DNA of 64,000 nucleotides, from NCBI GenBank assembly GCA_035771165.1, contig JAWNZC010000372.1, positions 1,397,501 to 1,461,500 of the forward strand. Direction: 5' to 3'. How positions within the stretch are numbered: position 1 is the first letter of the stretch; the number at the start of each line of letters is the position of its first letter. This DNA comes from Paragorgia papillata (lineage: Eukaryota; Cnidaria; Anthozoa; Scleralcyonacea; Coralliidae). The position numbers and the translations under genes are program-made. Positions 1 to 10,425 of the stretch are shown one piece after another. A model generated the notes under the pieces. It was not told where the DNA came from and made no database searches. It worked only from the letters and a program-made list of their open reading frames with translations.

Positions 1-143
1 AGTATCGAGATATAATCCAGATCGATGGGTACAGTATCCATTATTAATTACTGTATGGCTGGTAAGCATAGCGAATAGGTAGAAGAAATTATATTGCTCC
101 CAAATATTATGTTTTTATTATATAGAAAATATATAGTATTTAC

Positions 144-1270
144 CTCCAAGTTTGCGAGTAGAGGAATGTAATAAAATTTGGAAACTGATTTGACCAATTG
201 ACTGACTTTCTGTCCTTTTGCTTTTTTAACTTTTTTCCATATCCATGTATCCCCCAATTCCTTAGCTTGTGGTTCCTAGAAGTGTTTGCAATAAAAATAA
301 TTATATCTGCAACATGTACATGCAAAATTATATTGAGTGTGTAGTGATTATTTTAAATATTCCTTTTTATTATTTTGTATTTTGTAGGTTATTATATTTT
401 TTGAAAATAGCTAATCACTTATTATAATTGTAGATACTTTATACTTATTCATTTTTACTAAATTATGTATATTTATTATAATTATTTATTCATTATATTA
501 TTTATTTATTATATTACTTATCCATTATTATATTATTTATTTTTATTATATTTATTTTTATCATATTTATTTATTAATAATATTTATTTTTATCATATTT
601 ATTTTTATTATATTTATTTTTATTATGTTATTACTAGTCCTTACAAGAAATCCAAAATTTGCTTCAAAGTATTGTTGTCGTTGTTTGGGCGAAGATAGTT
701 CTGAAAACATTTTTTCAGGGTCGAACATTGTTTTGCAGTCGATCTGTAGCTGGACGTTGTTTTCACGAAGTCTTTCCGTAATACCCATTTGCACGGTGTT
801 AAGGATGTCTGATATGAATTCCTGCGTCGTATCCATAACCTGGTCAATTGCCGTATCACTTACGTTGTGCTTGGCTTTCAGCGACAAAAGATATTTTGCT
901 GACTGCCTCTTTGTATCATCTGCATCACCCCATACATTGTTTTCAATGAGTTCTTCTGGCAGTTCTTCCTCAATTTCTTGTTCTTGTTCCAACTGAAAAT
1001 TTTCTTAAATGTAAAGTGATGATAATTTTATATATCAAAATAAATATGATAAAATTTCAAAATTTTGTCAGTACAAAGTAAATTTTCAACATTTACCTTA
1101 TGTTTTCGTCTTATGTGCTTTCTAAACGAATTCTCCTTACGGAAGCTCTGGTTGCAGAACGCACAAGTAACTTTAAAATTCGCTTCTGATTTGTGGAATT
1201 TCAAAATGTGTTGGCAATACTGTTCATCACTTAAAGTTTCATATAGACATATTGTACATACACGTTGCAT
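144..1270 (-). CDS. C2H2 zinc-finger gene, 5' three exons (runs off left edge)
   Basis: Three exons join in phase 0 with GT-AG borders: 1270-1097, 992-645 and 275-144. Exon 1 starts at the ATG and encodes two C2H2 fingers (CTICLYE...HILKFH and CAFCNQSF...HIRRKH). Exon 2 begins with an acidic stretch (EQEQEIEEELPEEL) and continues as a helical region with no motif I recognise. Exon 3 ends ...SKFYYIPLLANLE, then a GTAAAT donor. The arrangement resembles multicopy animal genes with two N-terminal fingers and a 'YYIP' segment; this is from memory. The AT-rich stretch at 463-640 lies in the second intron. The gene is divergent from the SAM gene, with 392 bp between the start codons. Exons beyond the window are needed to tell a host gene from a mobile-element gene. 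I see no lesion in these exons. Confidence 0.7.
463..640. repeat. AT-rich microsatellite (TTTATTATAT-type)
   Basis: Irregular runs of TTTATTATA/TTATTTTTATCATA fill this stretch. It lies inside an intron of the minus-strand zinc-finger gene, so the Tyr/Ile-rich reading frames across it are not genes. Confidence 0.8.
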
Positions 1271-1662
1271 TTTACACTGAGAGCGAAAAGGAAACGATCT
1301 TTGGAAGAGGAGGGAAAATGTTTGAGAATAAAATGATACAATTATAAAACATGTACCAACACCATAAATTAGAGTTTCAAATTTTTATATTCAAGGCTTA
1401 AAAATTAATTATACAACTTTGCTGCTATATGATGAGAAAAACTTAGATTATAATATCAGTTATTTAACTAGAATTTTTGCTTGTGTTTTTGGTGAACATT
1501 TTTTAAAGATAAGGTACAGGTAAATGTTAATCTAACTCCATCCCAGAAAACACCGCGGTCACTCTAGCTTTACCATTTGTGCCAAGCTTGGTTTTTTGAA
1601 CTGCACGAACTGTACACGTCTGATGAAAGTCGAAGGAAAACCGGTGAAAATTGAAAGACACG

Positions 1663-4600
1663 ATGTCGAAGTGTGAAGAGTTATTTAAGAGGTTGACAGA
1701 ACAAGGTTTTGAAGACATCAGGAACACTCTAATAGGTAAGTTTAACCTTTTTTCAGGGGACATGGTTGCGTTCCAAAAAATGGGCAACTCAGGATCAACT
1801 TTTTAGTAGCTTCTTCTTTTCAATGCTTTGGGATTGGAAAAAGAAAAATAGAACAAGAAGCGGTGGCTAAACAACCTTACTTGCAGCATGGTTCTTGTAG
1901 ACGGTGACTTTTTTTGGTATTTTTTTGTTTTTTAACACAAAATTACTAGCTTAGTCCGCTACTTTATAATAAAACTAGTGCTGCATTTGTGAATAACAAG
2001 ACGAGGCAAGAAAGTGAAGAAAGAAAGTAAGAAAATAGACTAAAAATAAATTCGAAACTAAGCGTTTTCAAACATATTTTAATTTTTGGTAAGCTTTTTT
2101 AATCATATAAGCTTATAGACTTTATAAAATACTTTATAATATTCATAGTCCAAAGTCTAATCAGCTGATATCCAGGTGAACCTGTCGTGATGTGTGACAG
2201 TTTGTGCATGGTAGGCCTGAAAGACAAAAGGGACGTAGACGAACTTCCGTAAAGCCCTAATCAAACGAGGACGCAAGTCATCGCAAGTTGGCAGTCACAA
2301 ATTTCTGTGGCGGTCGTTCGAACACCCAAATTAACAAAATAAAGGTTTCATGAGTGTTTTAAACAAGTTTTAACTTTGTCACGGTACATAATATTTTCGC
2401 GAAACTATTCAGAGCGGCTGACTGAGATAGCGTGACTGCCAACTTGCGATGACTTGCGTTCTCGTTTGATTAGGGCTTAACAGTTTCATTGTTGTTTTGC
2501 TGACGGCTCAAGACATGAGACATTTGATTTGTGTCGACATTTGTAGTAGTTTTTTTGTAGTGGTCGAGACTTGTTTCCGCTTAGTTGGGCATCATAGTTC
2601 GCCAAAAAGAAATTAATCAATGCTATTTAATATTTCCATGTAATTTGTCTGTCTATGAAAGCTTAACCCTTTCACCGCCGTTGGGGCGCTTTAGTATTTT
2701 ACTCTCGGGCTGGCTAACGCCAGACGATTTTACTCTTCAAGAGAACAAGTCTGGCGGTGAAAGGGTTAAATGTCACTCGTAAAAACTTTGAAATCTTTTG
2801 TCAGTTTTTGTATCTACTGCGCAGACATTTGGGCAATAAAACCCATTCTTGTCATAAGCATGGGATACCAATCGATGACGATTAATAATATATAACCGTG
2901 ATATAATACTCATTTTAGATGCAGAAATCCAAGACGACACACTTGCCTTTTTGACAGAAAACATGCTGGAAAAATTGGGAATCAGGTACAACAGCCTGCT
3001 CGCAGCCCGATATCTCGGGCGTGATATAATGCATAATTAGTATTATTATACAATACTGGTACAATCTCGATTGTGATTGGCTAAAAAGCTACAGACAATT
3101 CTTGATGTCTTGCCACCTACAAAATATCAAAAATTGTCTGTAGCTATGACGTAGTTTTTGCGAGTTGGCCAGCGGTTTGAGCAAAACAAACATGGCCGCC
3201 GGGACCTTTAGGAGTGACGATCAGAAGTGAATTAATCGGCCGGATTTGGCAAGTTTTGTTGACACCAAAACCAAAAAGAAAAACCAAGCGAGCTACACAT
3301 ACAGCTGTTAGAGTTTAAAGTAATATTTGAAAGAGAAAATTGTATTTGAAAGAGAAATTTGTATGAATATGTGATTCACTTTTTTATCTTACTTTCAACT
3401 TTGTATAAAAACTCCTTAAAGGCTTCTACATTTATAATTGTATAATAAAACAATTATTGAATTCGGTTGTCGCATGATAGCTTGTGTTATCAAGCCTCGG
3501 TTTGTATTATCCGCCCCAGCCTTCGGCTGCGGCAGATAACACTTACCTCGGCGTTGATAACACAAGCTATCATGCTCAACCTCATCCAATAATTGTATAA
3601 TAATGGATGGTTAGGTGCAGACCCGTGGCTATAGGATATGTCGAGATTTGTTTGTTACCGTCGTGCACTTCGATAATGTATAGGTATAGAACTTTTGCAA
3701 AATGGAGGATATAGTCACCTAGCATTTTCACAAAACTGTGATTGAAAATTTGTTTTTGGAGCAGAAATAAATATTTGTGTCTACCATACATGACTTGTTT
3801 TGCGTAACAGAATTAAACAACATTTGGATTACTGGTATGTGCACGTACTGTTATTTTGTCTGAAATTTGTAGGACTTGTGACTCAAATTTGTTCCTCTTG
3901 AAATTCGCCAGGAACTATAATAGTTAAATATACATCGACAAATCAACTCAATGTGTACACATACTTGAAGTTATAGCTTTGTTACTGTATTATTTTCACA
4001 GAGCAAAATAGCTGGCAAAACGATAACAAAGTACTCTACATGTACATTGACAAATAGCAAAGATCAAGGAAAGGAACAAAATAGATTATTTTTGTACAAA
4101 AGCATGCAATAACATAATTATGATAAGTATCAAGACCATATTATTATGTCAAAATGTTTTAGTGCTGCATAGGCAGTGTGAAACGCAAGATAAGATAGCG
4201 TAGCAGTGGTAAAGTGCCAAATTATTGTGTTAGTATGTATAATGCTGATCCGTTTTGAGTGTAAAGCCCTTCAGCATTACATACACAATTGGCAGTTTAC
4301 CACTGTTTCACTATCTTATCTTCTATAATTATGGCCTCCTGTCTGACTTAATTACTAACCCTTTGCTGCCCAAAAGTGTCTTTAGAATTTTACTCTGGCT
4401 AACACCAGACAATTTTACTCATCAATGGAGTGATCAACTCCTGGATAGTAAAGGGTTACAGTAAGCAGCATTCATCTTGCAAAATGTGTGACTGTGACTA
4501 AACTACAGTCATATGCTGCAATAATGCATAATTAACCCTTTGACTACTGGAGCTACATTGTAGGCTTTGCCATTAATTAGCTTTCTACATTTCCTGCATA

Positions 4601-7600
4601 CATTTGGGGATGATGTTGAAATTTCAAGCCAGTTTTAAAACATATATGCTCAGTAGAATCCCTAGTTTTTTGTGATCTGTTCTCACCACAAAATTCAAAA
4701 CTCCTGCAAGACAGGTTGTTTTTATTGCCTGGATTTTGCTGGTACAGGTTCAAAAATGAAAAATTTCATTTGGCCGTTTTTGGCTGGTTCAGTAGTCAAA
4801 ATGTTAAGAAAAGAAAAGTTATGTGCAACTACTAAACTTGTCTATTTTCTCATTGTCTGGTACTTACTATACAGTATGTTAACAAAAAGAAAACAATGTC
4901 AGTCGTTAATTTTTATGCATTTAATATTATAGCCCACTTGGAAAACGACTTAAGGTCATTAAGATTTTGAAAAATGTTGAAAGTCAGGTAATTATTCAAT
5001 GAAATTGTTAGTTTTAGAAATTATAAATTATTATTAGCAAGGTGATGCAGTCATCTTCCATACTAAACTATAGTACTAGCTACAGTACACAATCAAAACT
5101 GTTTTACAGTGAGCACTCATACTTGTTTAAATTTTTTATTTCACATCAAGGAAACAACAACACCCATGCCATCTGTATGCAATACCAAAATTGCTTCATC
5201 AAGTTCATTGTCACCAAGCCCATCAGTATCACCATCTTCATTGGCGATAATCCAGCCAACACAAACTGAAACAGAGTCGCCACAATCAATCAATTTACCC
5301 CACCCACTGCCATACCCCCCATACTCCCCAGTGATCCTCAAAGCAGAAGAAGAGGGGAACATACTTCTGTTTAGGGCAGTCTTAATAAGGGATTCTGCTA
5401 GGTTTTATGTGTCCCTCAAACATGACTTATCAAGGGACTACAATGAAATTTGCAAACACCTGCTAAAGCGTTTTCCAACCTTAAAGGATCCAATAGTATT
5501 GCCGGGATCGAGTTGTAACTATGTAAGTACATGTACCAGCTTTGACCACAAACTCATTAGGCCTATATGCATGGGCTTTAGGTAAATATGATGGTGTTAG
5601 GGAAGAATTTGACAATGTTGACAGGATGGGGAAGTGCATGGCTGTATGCATGTACAGTACTGTATGTGGGAAAGGTGTTGAAATAATGGAGTTTGTCACG
5701 AGGGTGGATTGTGTGCGAGAAATTGAAAGATTTGTAGGGCATCTTGATGATGCAGAATAAAGTGTCATTAACCCTTTCACACCCAAGAGTGCCTTTAGTA
5801 TTAACTCTAGCAGGCTAATGCTTAGAGATTCTACTCATCAAATGTATATTTGTGACCCTTGGGCATGAAAGAGTTAAAGCTGAAATGGAATGGTGAAACA
5901 GAATCAGATGAGATGGTCAGGGACATGTGTTAAAAACAAATTAGAAATACAGTACTGTACCATTAATATTCATTGTATATTCTAATTCATTTAGACAAAG
6001 TTGAGAAAGGATTTAGCTCAAACCGTGCGAAATCACAAAAGATGTCCTATTAAAAGAGTTAGACCAGTGGTGAAAGATATGGATGTTGGAGAGAAAGGAG
6101 ATCAGCCCATTGATAAAAACCTACAAGAAAGGACTCTTTCAGAGTTAAAGAAAGAGAACAAAAAGAACAAGCCATCAAAGGTAATTGCAATATCTGTATA
6201 TTAGATTTATCCCTGCCATTACCATTAGTTTTAAGAATTGATGAGTTTCAAGGTGTTATGCACATTGCAAGCTGAAGTATGCATATGTACATGCATGGGC
6301 TTAGCCAGAGGCCTGTCCACCCGTCTTTTGGATGGGCATTTTTGAAAGTGGACGGGTAAAAATTTATTAAAACAAAACTCCAGTATTTCGTCTTTAGTTC
6401 TTTAATACAACCGTACAAGCTTTAGTTTTGCTATGACATTCAACAGTCATTGCACATACCTTGACCACAATACCACAAGATACAAGTTCCTATGTTTTTG
6501 CGAAATATTTAGTATTTTAGGACTAAATTTGGCGATTATTTTAATCTGCAGAGGGCGGACATCAACCATAACCCTATGAACATGACAACATCACATATTA
6601 GCATAATTGCATTCTACAACCACTGACACAAATCCACATGTTTTCAGTACAAAATAGCATGGATTTTGCTGCTATTTGCTCTCCAATTTAGAGTAGTTTT
6701 GTTTTCCAGAATGCTCAGAAACACGTTTTCAGAAGACCTGATTTTAAAAATTTTCTTGGTGGGGGCTTGTCCCCAGACCCCCTAGTAGTGCGCGCACTTT
6801 TGGACGGGTAGATTACTAATCCTGCCCAAGGCTCTGTGTATGTAGTTCTTGTATTAGTTTCATGTACATGTATAGTTTAACAGTGTTATACTGTACTGCT
6901 AGTCTAGAAGTGCTGTACCAATATAGAGAATACAGCCCATGTGTCGATCACAACATTGACAAGTAAAATTGTCTGGCATTAGCCATCTGGAGTAAAATAC
7001 TAAACTTAAGGCACTCTTGGGCTGTAAAGGATATTTAACCAAGATACAGTAGTCTAGTTTAACCCTTTATTATAGCTCAGGGGTCACTCCACTAAAATCA
7101 TCCCCCATTGGCAAGAGCAAAATACTAATGGCACTCTTGGGCAGTAATTATGGTTAAGATGTGTCAATAAGCCAGATGTGTCATACTGATAATTAAAGTA
7201 TACACTAGCTGGACAATCACAATACTGTACCTGTAGGAAAATTGCGGATTTTTTATTACATGTAGCTGGTTTGGTGAAGTTTGTATGCAATACATTATAT
7301 AACAACTTCGGTAAAGCAAACAATCTGACTGGCTAAGCACTAGCTATTTATTCTTAAAGTATAGATGTACAGATCACAAAGGTGCAACTTTTTTACATAT
7401 TTTTAAGATTTGACATGTAAAACATTATTAGATTTCATTTTTCCCGTGCATCTGTACTGTAATAGATGCACAGGGGATGTCATACCATGTAAATAACAAC
7501 AGCCAAATCACTTGCCTTCATCTCGCGCTGTACTATTTTGTTCTTTACATGCTGTGACGTCATCTGTGCATCTACTACGGTATATACAGATGCACAGGAA

Positions 7601-9835
7601 ATGAAGTCTATTTGTCAACTGCATTACTTATACTGTACATGCATGTATGCAGCAAATATCAATATACAATGTAGCTATATAGTATATATACAATAATGTA
7701 GCTATTTGTATATTGTTAAACAAAAGTTGTGTCTGCATGCTTTAAATAATTATTACATTGTATACCGGTATTAATAACAATGTAATAATTATTTAAAGCA
7801 TGCAGACACAACTTTTGTTTAGCAACATTATTTTTAGCACAATTAAATAGTTTATTGCCTTGCCTCGAACAGATTAGGAATGCTTTTATTCCTTTTAGGA
7901 ACACATCAAGCAGCTACTAACAACAGTGTTAGGGAATTTCAAGGCATTTATTAACACTGTACCAACAATGGCAACAATCCTAAAAAATTACCCAGTGTTA
8001 TCCATTCCATTTTGGGTAAGCAAGTTGTTGCTGCATGTACATTAAAATCTCATAGATATATGAATCGATCTTTGCAATGATAACTCATCGTTTCTAATCT
8101 GACCGTTACAGTAAAGACACAATTAATATAAAATGTCATTTTGCTTCCTGGAACAAAATCTAAACCAATTATCCATGTTTTCAAAAATTATGCTGGATTT
8201 TTTTTTCTATTACGTGTCAGATTATATTAAACAGTAAAGAAGAGTTTAGCATTTTAGGACCATCGTCATAAACATAACAGTATGTGATTAATGTATTGTA
8301 GATAATTATAGTGATTCCTTGAATAAAATACATTTTCTTTCCTTGTATATTATAGATAATCTTTCAAGCAGGCTTGGTATTGGAAGAACCAAGTTTAGAT
8401 GGATATATGGATGAAAATATTAAATTGCTAATGAAGAGGTGAACGAACAAGCTTAAGGTGGCTCCATACAGTTTATTGAAAAGTGGAAAACACACGTTTC
8501 AGACCCAAAATCTTGCCCATTGATATTCTGTTAGAAGAATGAAACTAAATGTAGCCAACCATAGGTAGCCCGAGTAATTAGCAGCCATTTTGAAACGTCA
8601 TTGTTGCCATAGCAACCACAGTTACACTTTTTCGTTACAATTTCTGATTCTCAAAATGCTGTTCTAAACACAAGTCAGTTCGTTCCATTTCTAACAAATA
8701 ATTAATGTACAAGATTTTGGATCTAGAACGTGTTTTCCACTTTTCAAGAAACTGTATGGAGCCACCTTAAGGCATTATTCAAATTTGTTTCAATGAGGTG
8801 CAATCCCATTTAGTACTGTATGTATGCAGTGAAGGGGAGGGCTGGTGTTTAGCAAATTGATACATCAATTGTTAGCTTGATTTTCATGCTCTAGTCCCTG
8901 TCCTGACATGGTTACAAATTTAAGTTTATTATTATGCATTTCAATGCTTTAATACTATTATTCTTGTCAATTGCAAATACTTGGTAAATTTTGATTCTGT
9001 ATTTAAGTATTTAACAATAGTTCCAAATTTTCTTTTCTAGCATTGAGAATCTAATGCATGCAGGTGCAAAAGGCATTATCTGCAGTGAGGGCGAAGAGGG
9101 TGACGAAGAACCAAGTGAAGCTAAACTGTTTGAAATAATTGCATATATGGAGATGCAAATCAATGCAACCAAAAATTCGTCAATATTTATAATGAGACAG
9201 GTACATGTAATGTTGAATAAGGCTCTGCGGAAGGTTGCGGTTTGCATGTTTCAGGCAATTGTAACTAAATGCATGTATTATGTCAGTTTTAAAACATGTA
9301 CACCTTGTAATGTATGGCATACATACAATTTAAAATTGTCTGAAATATGCAAGCCGCAACCTGATCTGTATACGGAAGATAAATAGATAATACATGCCTC
9401 AAACATAAACTTACCTCCGATATTCTGGTAATTTATTTATACTGTCTCATTCCTTTTCAGCCCGGAGACACCCAGTCAAGTGCAACTATTCTGAACACGC
9501 CATGCTTCATTACAACGAAATCTGTTGCGTTGGGAATCGACCAGGCCTTTCTGTATGTCGATAGTGTCCTTCTGTGCGAAATCGCCAAGCCAACTGTCAT
9601 CGAACTATTGAAGATATGGATAGCAGCCCACTATGTGTTCAATATTCAGTACGGTAAAGAAACCATCAATGTTGCACTGCTTTTAGAGGACGCTGTCCTG
9701 AAGGATAAAGGCCTGAATAGCATGCACCATATGCAACGAGAGAAAGGCCCAAAATCACGGAAAGTCGCCAGGTCAAACAAGTTACAAACCTTATACGGGC
9801 GACTGAAAGAAGCAGGACTAAACTTTGACATTTGA
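1663..9835 (+). CDS. SAM-domain protein, nine exons, intact
   Basis: Exons 1663-1735, 2919-2985, 4933-4988, 5110-5522, 5995-6180, 7899-8015, 8356-8438, 9041-9200 and 9461-9835 all have GT-AG borders and compatible phases. They join into one 509-codon frame ending in TGA. Residues about 1-65 form a sterile alpha motif (CEELFKRLTEQGFEDI, FLTENMLEKLGI, then PLGKRLKVIKILKNV), split over three exons. A Ser/Pro/Thr-rich linker follows, then two globular segments: one around VILKAEEEGNILLFRAV, and a C-terminal one around GIDQAFLYVDSVLLC. The layout resembles the SAMD3-like proteins that are multicopy in fish and cnidarians; this is recalled, not searched. SAM domains usually mediate protein-protein contacts, and the role here is unknown. 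Keeping phase across nine exons argues for a functional gene, although its introns are full of MITEs. Confidence 0.82.
2252..2479. mobile_element. MITE with long terminal inverted repeats
   Basis: The left end begins AAGCCCTAATCAAACGAGGA and continues through GTTGGCAGTCAC. The right end is its near-perfect reverse complement, giving arms of about 46 bp around a core of about 135 bp. It has no coding capacity and lies in intron 1 of the SAM gene. The target-site duplication is unclear. Confidence 0.85.
2663..2769 (+). mobile_element. TTAACCCTTT MITE, copy 1
   Basis: A 107-bp unit starts TTAACCCTTTCACCG and ends CGGTGAAAGGGTTAA. It contains the family core TTTAGTATTTTACTC...GGCTAACGCCAGACG. 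A TTAA at each end suggests a TTAA target duplication. Other copies lie at 4355, 5768, 6955, 7059 and 34800. Confidence 0.8.
3037..3605. mobile_element. Candidate TIR element with internal hairpin
   Basis: The ends carry short inverted repeats: AGTATTATTATACAAT on the left and ATTGTATAATAATGG on the right. Inside are an inverted pair around AGCTACAGACAATT (3090 and 3125) and a strong hairpin at 3451-3595, with arms around GCATGATAGCTTGTGTTATC. There is no ORF. The limits are my best guess. Confidence 0.5.
4188..4323. mobile_element. Foldback element
   Basis: The left arm AGATAAGATAGCG...CAGTGGTAAAGTGCCAA is answered by TTGGCAGTTTACCACTG...CTATCTTATCTT on the right. The arms are about 60 bp with a short loop. 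It is non-coding and lies in intron 2 of the SAM gene. Confidence 0.75.
4355..4458 (+). mobile_element. TTAACCCTTT MITE, copy 2
   Basis: It starts TAACCCTTTGCTGCCCAA and ends AGTAAAGGGTTA. The core TTTACTCTGGCTAACACCAG matches copy 1. Its ends are slightly diverged. Confidence 0.7.
4533..4809. mobile_element. TIR element with TTAA-like ends
   Basis: The left end TTAACCCTTTGACTACTG matches the reverse complement of the right end CAGTAGTCAAAATGTTAA. The spacing is about 275 bp. The core differs from the 107-bp MITE, so this may be a relative that shares only its ends. Confidence 0.6.
5768..5877 (+). mobile_element. TTAACCCTTT MITE, copy 3
   Basis: It starts TTAACCCTTTCACACCCAAG and ends TTGGGCATGAAAGAGTTAA, with a diverged internal GGCTAATGC core. 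It lies in intron 4 of the SAM gene. Confidence 0.75.
6305..6835. mobile_element. Possible non-autonomous TIR element
   Basis: CAGAGGCCTGTCC near 6307 and a diverged GGCTCTG near 6830 bracket a stretch that repeats a GGACGGGTA motif near each end. No ORF is present and I could not establish a target duplication, so the limits are tentative. Confidence 0.35.
6955..7040 (-). mobile_element. TTAACCCTTT MITE, copy 4 (truncated)
   Basis: It matches the core in reverse orientation (GTCTGGCATTAGCC, TAAGGCACTCTTGGGC), but its start is missing. Confidence 0.6.
7059..7157 (-). mobile_element. TTAACCCTTT MITE, copy 5
   Basis: It starts TTAACCCTTTATTATAGC and ends AATTATGGTTAA, with the family motif GGCACTCTTGGGCAG in reverse orientation. 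It lies directly beside copy 4. Confidence 0.65.
7435..7605. mobile_element. Inverted-repeat MITE
   Basis: The left arm (TTTCATTTTTCCCGTGCATC, then TAGATGCACAGG and CATGTAAA) is mirrored at the right by TTTACATG...GTGCATCTAC...GTGCACAGG-type sequence ending GGAAATGAAGT. The arms are about 65 bp. It is non-coding and lies in intron 5 of the SAM gene. Confidence 0.7.
7716..7822. repeat. Near-perfect palindrome (foldback)
   Basis: Arms of at least 44 bp starting AAACAAAAGTTGTGTCTGCA are exact reverse complements, separated by about 15 bp. The transcript would form a long uninterrupted hairpin in the SAM-gene intron. Confidence 0.9.
8453..8770. mobile_element. MITE with TTAA target duplication
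   Basis: The ends read TTAAGGTGGCTCCATACAGT and its complement ACTGTATGGAGCCACCTTAA. The inverted repeats extend about 60 bp (AAAAGTGGAAAACAC). TTAA ends are typical of piggyBac- or Kolobok-type insertion. It sits just after the exon 7 donor of the SAM gene. Confidence 0.85.
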
Positions 9836-9989
9836 TATAGTGACATAAATCTATATTTCTCATTTTCTTTTGATTACATTACATCGTTTGTTTGCTATAT
9901 GCATCAAAGCCTCCATATTTTTATTTTGTAACTGTTGAAAGCGAAACACGCCTCACAACGTCTATGTAATACAGCTCTATAAGTGTGTT

Positions 9990-10410
9990 GTTAGCTTCCA
10001 ACATCTGCAACACGGAAAGTGTGTTGCTTCTTAATTTCCGCAACACACCAAACGTGTCCATTTACAACACGCAAAAAGCGTTCATTTACAACACGCCATT
10101 TTGTCCCCTATAACAACACGCCTATTTGGCGAGGGTGTTGTAAGAACACGGTGTGTGTTGTAATAACACGTCATGACGTGTTGTTACAACACACATTGAT
10201 TTGGAACACGCCGGCCGTGTTCAACACGCTTTTTGCGTGTTGAACATTGTGTTGTTACAACACGCTTGAAATCTTGAAACGTGCTCTGGCAACACGCTTG
10301 TAATACAACACGCCTCCTATCACAACACGCTAAAGGCGTGTTGAACACGGTTTTAGCGTGTCGATATACGGGACAAAAAAGCGTGTTATTACAACACGTT
10401 TGTTTTTCTA
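9990..10410. repeat. AACACG/CGTGTT palindrome cluster
   Basis: Within about 420 bp the hexamer AACACG or its complement recurs about twenty times, mostly as ACAACACGC or GCGTGTTGT. Several pairs form perfect short palindromes: AACACGTCATGACGTGTT, AACACGCCGGCCGTGTT and CAACACGCTTTTTGCGTGTTG. It lies between the SAM-gene stop and a pseudogene. I know no function for it. It could be a hairpin-rich MITE, a minisatellite remnant, or 3' UTR and terminator sequence. Confidence 0.8.
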
Positions 10411-10425
10411 GTGTATACATGATGA

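Noticed and set aside
465..698. Tyr/Ile-rich plus-strand frame
   Set aside because: It is a translation of an AT microsatellite inside an intron of the opposite-strand zinc-finger gene.
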